Positions 17,848 through 25,248 of a stretch of 25,248 nt of DNA are shown here, one piece after another. Both the position numbers and the translations under genes were made by a program. The DNA comes from Priapulus caudatus (lineage: Eukaryota; Priapulida; Priapulimorpha; Priapulimorphida; Priapulidae). The stretch is from positions 328,159 to 353,406 of the forward strand of contig NW_014577602.1 in the NCBI RefSeq assembly GCF_000485595.1, written 5' to 3'. Numbering within the stretch: the stretch's first letter is position 1; each line of letters starts with the position of its first letter. A model generated the notes under the pieces. It was not told the DNA's origin, did not search any database, and saw only the letters and a list, made by a program, of their open reading frames with translations.

Positions 17848-19857
17848 AAAAAAAAAGTTCTATTTATGCGGAAACTCTTCATATATATAGCCAATATCAG
17901 TAGTGCCAGGGCTAGTTTAATTGCGCAAAGGCTTTCTCTCGTGCGCCAGCCGCGCCACACGACACACACCACACACACACACACCATACACACACACACA
18001 CACAAGACGATACGCCACACACGTACGCACGCACGCACGCTCGGACACACACATAGTTCATCAATCCTTCTTTTGTGAATCCGCAACGCGACGTGTCGTT
18101 GATAGAGAAGCTCTACATTAACGAGATTTTCCGTTTCCATTTCCACAAAACGATCATACAGACAGGTTCGTCTGTCGGAGTTAGTTAACAGTCGAACGGC
18201 TCGGCTCGTCCGATATGCGGCCAGCAACACGGACCGAGATATCGGTATTTCTATCACAGCGAATCGCCATGAAAGCACGGGAAACTATGGGACGGTGCTC
18301 CACTCTGCCTCGTCCTCTTTCGCTCTCGCGCGCATTCCTCTCTTCTCTCACACACAACACTCCTCTTTCTCTTTCTCTCTTTGCCTCTGTGTGTCAAGTC
18401 ACTCTTGCAATTTCTTTGCTCTGTCTATCTATCGCCCGCTCATTTCTCCTCCCTCTGCTGCTTCTTTGTCTGTACTCTCTCGTCTCTCCGCATCCGATTC
18501 TGTCTTCGCTGACGCGCTGCTCGCTTTCGCTGTCCGTGTCTCGCTCACTCTATTAATCTCTCCCTCTCTCTCATTATACTGTATATATATATATTCATCT
18601 CGCCCTCTATCACGCTTCAGTCTCGCTTTTTCTCTCCACCTTCTCTCTGTCCGTCCGTCTGCCTCTGTTTTTCTTCTCGCTCTTTCTTTCTCCTCTTGCT
18701 TTCTCTCTCTCTCGCTCTTTCGCGCTCTCTCTCTCTCTCCTCTGGAACTAAATAATAAACCGTTCACAAAGCCAACGCAAATCTACTTAGTAGAAAGCTT
18801 GTTCTTTTGATTAATGCCCCGCCCGCTCACGCCTGCCGCGCGTGCCTTAGCTGCTGCGCTTGCTGGCGGCTGCGGCTGCCTTGCTGGCTGTAGCGTTGCC
18901 GCTGCGGCGTGCGGCTGATCGGCGGTGCCTGCCGTGGCTAGCGGCCGTGCCCTTTGCTGGCCTGCGAAGCGTGCAGCCTGCGCGCGGCCCGGCGTGGCTG
19001 CGGCTGCGCCGTAGGCTGCGGCGTGGCTGCGCTGGACTGCGCGGCGTGGCTGCCGGCGTAGGCTGTCGGCGTTCATTCGGCTGCGGCTACGCGTGGCCTG
19101 GCGGCTGGCTGCGGCTGCGGGCCCGTGGCTGTAGCGTCGGTTGCGGCGTCGGCGCGCTGCGGCTGCGGCGTGGGCTGCGGCTGCGGCCTGGCTGCGGGCG
19201 TGGCCCCTGCGGCCGTGGCTGCTGCGTGGCTACGGCTGCGGAATTGTGGCCTGCCGGCTGCCGGCGTGCCTTGCGCGTGGCTGCGCGGCGTGGCTTGCGC
19301 TGTCGCGCCGTACAACTGATCCGCTGCGCGCCGCGCGTGGCTGCGGCTGCGGGAACCGTGACTGCGGCGTGCCTGCGGCTGCGGACCGTGGCTGCGGCTG
19401 GCATCGGCTTGCGGCGTGGCTGCGGCTGCGGGCGTGGCTGCGGCGCTCGGCTGCGGCTGCGGCGTGCTTTTGCGTTGGCCTGCGGCGTGCGCTGCGGCGC
19501 TGCTGCCGCCGGTGCTGCCGGACGTGCTGCGGCTGTCGGACGTGGTCGCGTGCCCGAGGTCGGCTTCGCGGCTGTGGCCTTGTCGCTGCGCTGGCTGCCG
19601 CGCGGCTGCCGCGCTGCTCGCGGTGCGGCGGCTGCGGCTCTGCCGGTCGTGGCGCGGCGTGGCGCAGTGGGCTGCGCGGCGCTTGCCGGCTGGGCTGGCT
19701 GCGGCTTGTGGCGTGCTGGCGTGGCCTGCGGCGTGCACTTGCTGGCTGCCCGCGTCCGGCTGACGGCGTTGGAAACGGCCTCGCGCCGTGCGGCCGTTTA
19801 CCAGCAATGCCGTTTAATCTAGCGTTTAAACTCTTCCTTTTTACAGTCGCTTTATTA
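17848..19857 (+). repeat. Dispersed ~2-kb repeat, copy A (noisy)
   Basis: Matches copy B (24077-25248) in order and orientation. The shared parts are a GTTCTATT..CTCTTCATATATATAG head, a CA array, ~200 bp of unique sequence (CGCAACG..GAAGCTCTACATTAACGAG), CT arrays flanking a TATATATATATT core, TAAATAATAAACCG, a GC-rich array, and the tail GCCTCGCGCCGTGC..TTTAATCTAGCGTTTAA. Differences are chiefly single-base insertions and deletions, and the CA tract is broken by stray bases. No coding capacity is supported. Confidence 0.85.
18835..19775 (+). repeat. GC-rich GGCTGCGGCGTG minisatellite (expanded)
   Basis: About 940 bp of GCTGCGGC / GTGGCTGCGG variants. The equivalent in copy B is only about 155 bp with clear units. 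Frames of 200-320 aa on both strands (Ala/Arg/Gly/Cys-rich) arise because the repeat lacks stop codons. I do not call them genes. Confidence 0.85.
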
Positions 19858-20129
19858 TGATGCGCGCGGTGAGCAGCGCGGGGATGCGGAGGCAGGGAGG
19901 AGGAGAGGAAGGCAAGGCCTGCGTAGCAGCCGCAAGATGGCGTCGTGCTATCGTAGGATGCTAAGCCTATGAATATCAACACCGAAAACAACACGATGCG
20001 ATTAGACTATATATCCGCGTGACTTATACGAACTAGAGCACTCGGAGAGCGCAGACCTCCGCAATCGGCCAGCTCAATTCCTCTCACTGCTAAAATTTTG
20101 TTTGATTAATTAATTAATTAACATTAAAT

Positions 20130-20512
20130 AATTAACTTGAATCCGCCCATCACCACCAAAATGTCATCAATTCTAAGTTACCGCCATTTTGCTGACCTAT
20201 CTAATAAATTTGATATTATTTCTAATTAATCTGGATCCGGAACACCACCAAAAGATGTAATCACATTCTAAGTACCCCATTCTGCCTATAGCCTGAAAAT
20301 TTTATTATATTTAATTTAATTAATAGATCCGGACTCACTACCAAAATCTAAGCAATTCTAAAGTTAACCCATTTCTGCACCTACCTGAAAATTTATGGAC
20401 AATCTTGTCCACCTTTTTCAGTTAGGCCTGTACACAAAACAAAGAAAACGCGACAAACCCACAACCAACAAAGCCGCGTGAAAACATAACCGCCTTGCAA
20501 ACCCCTTGGCCG
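20130..20512 (+). repeat. Old dispersed repeat: three ~90-bp units plus tail
   Basis: Three diverged tandem units share GATCCGG..CACCACCAAAA, then ATGTAATCA..TTCTAAGT..CCCATT, then CTGAAAATTT. The end reads GTGAAAACATAACCGCC..CTTGGC. This resembles a widespread marine-animal interspersed repeat tail ending AACATAACCTCCTTGGCGG. The family name is not certain. Confidence 0.55.
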
Positions 20513-20542
20513 GAGCGTCTAATTTACAGCGTCCTAATGCAA

Positions 20543-20690
20543 TGCTATGTTGTCGATACATCATATGGAAGCAATACAACGTATGAAATCAATACATCAT
20601 ATGAAATTAATACATCGTATATGAAATCGATAAATCATATTAAATCGAAACATCGTATGAAATCGATAAATATAGAAATATAGGATGAAT
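20543..20690 (+). repeat. ~19-bp minisatellite ATCAATACATCATATGAA
   Basis: About six units alternate ATCGATA/ATCAATA with CATCRTATGAA. The array ends in AGGATAT-TG-ATATCCT, a small palindrome. A short open frame through it is repeat-derived. Confidence 0.8.
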
Positions 20691-20774
20691 ATAGGATATT
20701 GATATCCTGCAGAATATCAACTGCTATGCAACTACTACGATGCACCATACTATATATGAAGCATAATTAGTATA

Positions 20775-21330
20775 GTCAGTAGTAGTAGCCAGCAGCCGAG
20801 CCAGTAGCAATAAGCAGCAGTAGCAGCGTAGAAAATACCAGCAAAGTAGTACGGCGGCAGTATTATCATCATCGTTGCCTACAGCAACCACCATCACCAC
20901 CACCACCAGCAGCACCAGGGAGCGGCAACAGTAGCAGCAGCTAGCAACAGTGCAGTAGCAGTGCAGCCAGTGAGTAGTAGTAGTAGCTAGTTAGTAGTAG
21001 TTAGTTAGTAGTAGGTAGTAGTAGTAGTAGTAGTAGCTCAGCAGCCAACAGCTCAGTAGTATAGTAGTAGTAGTAGTAGTAGTAGTAGTTAGTAGTGAGT
21101 AGTAGTATAGTAGTAGTATAGTAGTAGTAGTAGTAGGGTAGTAGCTACTAGTAGGCAACAGCTGCTAGCAAAAAGCAGCAGATAGGCGAGTAGCAGTAGC
21201 AGTAGCAGTAGCAGTAGCAGTAGCAGTAGCAGCAGCAGCAACAGTAGCGGCAGCAGCAGCAGCAGCAGTAGTAGTCGCAGCAGTAGCAGCAGAACGACGA
21301 CGACCACCGCTAGCAGCGGCCGCCGCAGCG
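20775..21330 (+). repeat. CAG/TAG triplet-rich region
   Basis: Mixed AGT, AGC and CAG triplets. A TAG-dominated centre (about 20975-21145) is flanked by CAGTAG (21190-21235) and CAG runs. Open frames on the minus strand follow from triplet periodicity. Confidence 0.9.
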
Positions 21331-21384
21331 GGAGAGCAATTAACGGGCTTCATATAAATGCATTTAAGACTCGGTCAAGTGAGG

Positions 21385-21392
21385 TATAAAAG
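21385..21392 (+). promoter_or_regulatory. TATA box
   Basis: TATAAAAG in the context GAGGTATAAAAGCTGG, followed by GC-rich sequence. A start site near 21415-21420 would give a ~720-base leader before the ATG at 22140. It is preceded by the triplet-repeat region. Confidence 0.5.
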
Positions 21393-21999
21393 CTGGCGCT
21401 CGCCGCGGCGGTGCGTGCGCTCGGACGCAATAGCAGAGAAAATGAGAGAGAGACTCGCAGCGTGTACGCCGGCGCGCGCATGCGTAGAAATTGGGATAGA
21501 GAGCAGAACGCGTAACATTGCATACCTGGCGGACGAGGGACGAATCTACCGAGACACGAGACTTGACGCTAGAGAACGGGGAAACCGCGACACAACCACA
21601 ATACGTGACGAAAGAGGGCGAGTGCTCCTTGACGCAGCGCACGCGACCTGATGCAAAGGGGCTGGTTAATCGTGACACAGCCACTAGCTCTGACACTCTA
21701 GTGCAGATCAAATCTCGACGCAAGTGTGACGCGGCCACATCGTCTGCAGTGGCGTCCGCGACGCGTCAACACTGGCTGTATGACGCTAAGCCGCGCGCGG
21801 TAACTTTGAACCGGCACGAGTGACGCAAGTTCGTTGACGCTGACGTTGTTAATGGCGGCAAGCGTCGTTTACGCGGTAGACGACGCTAACATGACGCGGC
21901 CGTGACGCTGAGAAATGCCGTGGATGCTGCCACAAGAGAGGTGGCCGCAACGCCTTCCGTGTCGATTAGAACAACATGATCCCAATAATCATCATCATC

Positions 22000-22065
<66 letters not shown>

Positions 22066-22139
22066 AACGAAGACGACGTGATCATTAGTTGCATCCGCAG
22101 CAGCAGCAGCGGCGGCAGCAGTGAGCAGCTGTGCTAGAG
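21393..22139 (+). other. Putative long 5' leader with TGACGC-rich segment
   Basis: Between the TATA box and the signal-anchor exon lies a non-repetitive GC-rich stretch carrying at least nine TGACGC/CGACGC hexamers (about 21560-21915), then CAA and CAG repeats. It has several upstream ATGs, and an open frame from 21358 to 21651 has no recognised domain. An unseen intron in the leader is possible. Confidence 0.4.
21998..22075 (+). repeat. (CAA)n microsatellite
   Basis: About 26 CAA/CAG triplets beginning after an ATC run, within the putative leader. CAA-rich leaders are often unstructured. Confidence 0.95.
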
Positions 22140-22213
22140 ATGAGAATGTTGTTTCCGCTGCTGGTTGGACTATTTGTGTTCGGCCTGGCGTTATTTGCCT
22201 TCCTAACGTACAG
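22140..22213 (+). CDS. First coding exon, signal anchor (unidentified gene)
   Basis: The ATG lies after an in-frame-stop-containing CAG-rich leader (GTGCTAGAGATG). It encodes MRMLFPLLVG LFVFGLALFAFLTY, one uninterrupted hydrophobic helix of about 20 residues after a single Arg: a signal peptide or N-terminal membrane anchor. The exon ends two bases into a codon (AG) at a consensus donor, CAG|GTGAGAT. A second in-frame ATG is two codons on. The family is not recognised. Many ER enzymes begin this way, but nothing here identifies one. Confidence 0.55.
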
Positions 22214-22545
22214 GTGAGATTATCTTACTAATCACTCGGGTTGTCGTCACGCGAATACAGGTTAATAATTTTTACTAACCATGCAGTTTGTACGTCACAC
22301 GTGTACAAGTGATGTCAGTTTACTAATCATTCAGGCAAGTACGTCACACGTGTACGGGTAAAGAATTTCATTAACAGTCATGTTTGTGCGTAACGCGAGC
22401 ACAGGTGAGATCAGTTTACGAATCACACAGGCAGTTGCGTACTTGTATAAGTAAAATCGTGCTCTAACCAAGCAAGTTGTACCGTAGTATTCAACTAAAC
22501 AGGTTTACTCATGGTGTATGTAACGCAACCACGCGCACGTCTGTT
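22210..22545 (+). repeat. 48-bp minisatellite that includes the splice donor
   Basis: Seven diverged units start at about 22210, 22257, 22305, 22354, 22401, 22447 and 22499, spaced 46-52 bp. The consensus begins ACAGGTGAGAT, then TTTACTAATCA, then GTACGTCACACGTGT. The first unit spans the exon-intron junction, and the unit at 22401 repeats the donor ACAGGTGAGAT exactly. GTACGTCACACGTGTAC occurs twice. Confidence 0.8.
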
Positions 22546-22861
22546 TAAGCGAGGCAACGAAATGCACGCACAGATAAAAGCATATTATGCATTCATAGGT
22601 CACGCCGTGATATACCCATGCAGTTACGACCATGATAAAAAGTGTCAGTAATGGCGTAGTCATGTTAGCCTGAAGACATTTGCTTGGATAGGTTAACTCA
22701 CATGTACTTAGGTTAGCAACGTGAGCACGCCTTCCTAGATGCGAAAATGCGACGCGTACAGGCAAAGCCATGCCAAGTATTCGTAAGTCGGTAATGGCAC
22801 AGTCGTGCCATGTTAAATATATCACGTGTGGTGTCTTTCTCATTTAGCTACGGACCTACTT

Positions 22862-22872
22862 ACGCGCGCGCG

Positions 22873-22924
<52 letters not shown>

Positions 22925-22925
22925 G
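22862..22925 (+). repeat. (CT)n microsatellite
   Basis: A CGCGCG head followed by CT repeats with CTGTCT interruptions. Confidence 0.93.
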
Positions 22926-23084
22926 TCCGTTTGTTTGTCTCTTATCTGCCTTTCTGCTTTATTTGGTCGCTGTAACTAAGTTTGTTTGCGTCTCTTCTTA
23001 TTCGGAAAGAATGTAAAGCGAGTGCGTTAGCGAGCAATAAATAAATGCAGTGAAACGAGGCAAATAGCATCGAGAGGAAAAAGA

Positions 23085-23290
23085 GCGAGAGCGGGGGATA
23101 TAAATCACGATTACGAGAGAGAGGAGAGGGATATAGAAAAAGAGAGAAAGCGAGAGAGAGAGAGAGAGAGAGAAATGGAGAGAAAAGACGATATAGTGCG
23201 CGCAAAGAGAGAAGAACGGAGAGAGAGAAGGGGGCTGCGAGAGAGAGATAGGGAGAGAGAGATGGAAAGAGGAAGTGAAGGTGAGAGCCA
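23085..23290 (+). repeat. GA-rich imperfect repeat
   Basis: Purine-rich GAGAGA tracts broken by GGGATA and GGGCTGC. Ser/Leu-rich frames on the minus strand are shadows. Confidence 0.9.
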
Positions 23291-23366
23291 CATGCGAGAG
23301 CGAGGGTAAGTGAATAACTACAGTTATCGGACTCTGTGTGTTTCCCCAGGTTGTGTCTGTTACCAG

Positions 23367-23466
23367 GAGGCATCCTGGTGTACCGGCGCCATCGCTGCGG
23401 TCTGCCTCACACCGAGCCATCGCACCGCGTTACAGCAACGACATACTGCTGCCAGACCCAGCCACG
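23367..23466 (+). CDS. Probable second exon of the signal-anchor gene
   Basis: Acceptor TTACCAG (23366) restores the split codon from exon 1 (AG+G) and opens RRHPGVPAPSLRSAS..APRYSNDILLPDPAT, a plausible luminal or cytoplasmic sequence after the anchor. It could end at ACG|GTACAT (23466). A stronger acceptor 17 bp upstream (TTTCCCCAG, 23349) is also phase-compatible. It would give a different frame, RLCLLPGGILVYRRH.., that stops after about 45 codons. The choice between them, and hence the protein, is uncertain. No family recognised. Confidence 0.35.
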
Positions 23467-23494
23467 GTACATGCACAGGGAGTAACTATATTAG

Positions 23495-23795
23495 TTATCA
23501 ATGCTCAGCAATGCTTACCGATGCTTACCTACGCTTTTAAATGTTTATGAGGGAGTAGGAGCGCCTAATAATGCTTATCAATGATTGCCGATGCTTACCA
23601 ACGATTTTAAATGCTTATAGGTACTTGCGAGTGCCTATTCATGCTTATCAATGCTTATCAATGCTTAGCAATGCTTAGCTATGCTTAACAATGCGTTTAA
23701 ATGCTTATAAATACTTACGAGTGCCTACTACTGCTTATCAATGCTTATCGATGATTATCAGTGCCTATTATTAGTGTTTATCGATGCTCATCAAT
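23495..23795 (+). repeat. Decamer array ATGCTTATCA with higher-order units
   Basis: Nearly strict 10-bp periodicity for about 300 bp. Landmark blocks TTTTAAATGCTTATA followed by GTGCCTA recur 70 and then 90 bp apart (about 23531, 23601, 23691), all in the same decamer register. Not coding, as 10 is not a multiple of 3. Confidence 0.92.
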
Positions 23796-23796
23796 A

Positions 23797-23846
23797 ATGA
23801 GAGAGAAAGAGAGAGGGACAGAGAGAGAGAGAGAGAGAGAGAGAGG
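23797..23846 (+). repeat. (GA)n microsatellite
   Basis: GAGAGA run with few interruptions, directly after the decamer array. Confidence 0.92.
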
Positions 23847-23990
23847 GTGGCGTTGCTAAGTGCAGAGAAAAGCGACTTTGAACATAACGATGTTACGCGG
23901 GCGAATGTGGCCGCTGGGTGGCGCGGCGGTATCGGAGGCTGTGTGGGAAAGTGGGTCGTTTTGCAGCGTGTTTTTTCTTCTGGTGCGTGC

Positions 23991-24076
23991 GCACACACAC
24001 ACACACACACACACCCACACACACACACACACACACAAAGAGACACACACACAGCGAGAGAGAGAGAGAGAGAGAG
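23991..24076 (+). repeat. (CA)n followed by (GA)n
   Basis: CA run to about 24052, then a GA run that abuts copy B of the dispersed repeat. Confidence 0.93.
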
Positions 24077-24157
24077 AAAAAAGTTCTATTATGGACTCTT
24101 CATATATATAGCAATATAGTAGTGCAGGGCTAGTTTAATGCGCTAAAGGCGTTCTCT

Positions 24158-24223
<66 letters not shown>

Positions 24224-25248
24224 TACGCACACACGTACGCACGCACGCACGCTCGGACACACACATAGTTCATCATCCTTCTTTTGTGAATCCGCAACGA
24301 CGACGTGTCTTGATAGAGAAGCTCTACATTAACGAGATTTTCCGTTTCCATTTTCCACAAACGATCATACAGACAGGTTCGTCTGTGTCGGAGTAGTTAA
24401 CAGTCGAACGCTCCGCTCGTCCGATATGCGCCAGCAACACGGACCGAGATTCGGTATTTCATCACAGTCGAATCGCATGAAAGCACGGTAACTATGGGAC
24501 GGTTGCTCACTGCTGCTCTCGTCCTCCTTTCGCTCTCGCGCGCATTCGCTCTCTTTCTCTCACACACACACTCTCTCTTTCTCTTTCTCTCTTTGCCTCT
24601 GTGTGTCAGTCACTCTTGCAATTTCTTTGTCTGTCTATCTTGCCCGCTCTTTCTCCTCCCTCTGTGTCTTTGTCTGTCTCTCTCGTTCTCTCCATCCTTC
24701 TGTCTTTCGCGCGCGCTGTCGCTTTCGCTGTCTGTCTCGTTCACTCTATCTATCTCTCCCCTTTCTCTCTCATTATATGTATATATATATATTTCTCTCG
24801 CTCTATCACGTTCAGTCTCGCTTTTTCTCTCCACCTCTCTCTGTCCGTCCGTCTGGCTCTGTTTTTCTCTCGCTCTTTCTTTCTCTCTCTTGCTTTCTCT
24901 CTCTCTCGCTCTTTCGCGCGCTCTCTCTCTCTCTCCTCTCGGGATACTTAAATAATAAACCGTCACAAAGCAACGCAAATTACTTAGTAGAGAGCTTGTC
25001 TTTTATTAATGCCCGCGCTCACGCTCCTGCGGCGTGCCTTGCTGGCTGCGGCGTGGCTGCGGCTGCGGCGTGCCTTGCTGGCTGTAGCGTGGCTGCGGCG
25101 TGGCTGCGGCGTGGCTGCGGCGTGGCTGCGGCGTGCCTTGCTGGCTGCAGCGTGGCTGCGGCTGCGGCGGGGCCTCGCGCCGTGCGGGCCGTTTACAGCA
25201 ATGCCGTTTAATCTAGCGTTTAACTCTTCCTTTTACGTCGCTTTATTA
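24077..25248 (+). repeat. Dispersed repeat, copy B (cleaner, runs to the window end)
   Basis: Same order of parts as copy A, but with a pure CA array (about 24166-24220) and a short, regular GC array (about 25010-25165, units GCGTGGCTGCGG and GTGCCTTGCTGGCTGC). The tail TTTAATCTAGCG reaches the window end. Ser/Leu-rich frames in the CT arrays (24494-25211) are repeat shadows. The repeat class is unknown. Confidence 0.85.

Larger units (their letters stand above)
22546..23349 (+). other. Putative first intron with CT and GA arrays
   Basis: Unique sequence to about 22860, a CGCG/(CT)n tract (22862-22925), then a GA-rich tract (23085-23290). It ends at acceptor GTTTCCCCAG (23349). No independent gene is seen. 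Confidence 0.45.

Noticed and set aside
18215-18810. Ser/Leu-rich frames in CT arrays (also 24494-25211)
   Set aside because: Dinucleotide-repeat artefacts that are not conserved in frame between the two repeat copies.
18860-19994. Open frames of 200-320 aa on both strands (Ala/Arg/Gly-rich)
   Set aside because: They lie in a GC-rich minisatellite lacking stops, occur on both strands at once, have no domain, and collapse in the short array of the second copy.
1-25248. CRISPR arrays, bacterial operons or ribosomal RNA
   Set aside because: No spaced identical repeats with unique spacers, no prokaryotic gene organisation and no rRNA-like sequence were seen; the genes are intron-containing.

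Overview
This is nuclear DNA from an animal, most likely a marine invertebrate. The evidence is short exons with GT..AG introns, very heavy microsatellite and minisatellite content, degenerate TTAGGG telomere-type arrays (which argue against most insects), and fragments of a THAP / SWIM-zinc-finger transposon of a kind common in marine invertebrates. The species cannot be named from the sequence. Gene density is low, and most of the window is intron, intergenic repeat or mobile-element remnant.

Region 1 (1-7770, + strand) holds the last six exons of an SLC6 Na+/Cl- coupled transporter of the GABA/taurine/creatine type, from TM8 to the cytoplasmic tail and stop codon. The upstream exons lie outside the window. 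Introns carry a hexamer minisatellite, a telomere-like array, a CT array and a CA array. They also carry two very small inverted-repeat elements with target-site duplications (3840-3885 and 4439-4565). A perfect inverted duplication (443-2186) copies one coding exon backwards and stops exactly at a 10-N assembly gap, so it is probably an assembly fold-back.

Region 2 (7771-12978) is intergenic. It has a GCGAATATATAT minisatellite, a four-fold nuclear-receptor-like half-site array at 10-bp spacing, a long CA tract, clusters of CRE/NRF1/E-box motifs, and an inverted-repeat-bounded segment.

Region 3 (12981-14475) is the most interesting part. A 1.38-kb element has ~70-bp imperfect terminal inverted repeats inside TA/TATA. 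A frameshifted SWIM-domain reading frame runs inward from the left end, and a THAP zinc-finger reading frame runs inward from the right end, starting inside the terminal repeat. I read it as an internally deleted two-gene DNA transposon, probably ISL2EU-like (THAP transposase plus SWIM/YqaJ protein). A separate 78-bp fold-back element with a perfect 9-bp target duplication lies just downstream.

Region 4 (14485-21360) is mainly repeats: a CAG array with ~90-bp higher-order structure, copy A of a ~2-kb dispersed repeat (17848-19857) with a long GC-rich array, an old dispersed-repeat tail, and a CAG/TAG triplet region. Copy A differs from copy B (24077-25248) mostly by single-base indels. This suggests that about 17.8-20.7 kb is unpolished long-read sequence.

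Region 5 (21361-25248) looks like the 5' end of an unidentified gene on the + strand. It has a TATA box, a long leader rich in TGACGC and CAA, a signal-anchor first coding exon (22140-22213), and probably a second exon near 23.37 kb. Its first intron begins inside a 48-bp minisatellite that repeats the splice donor.

Across the window the perfect cAMP-response octamer TGACGTCA occurs eight times, against about 0.4 expected by chance.
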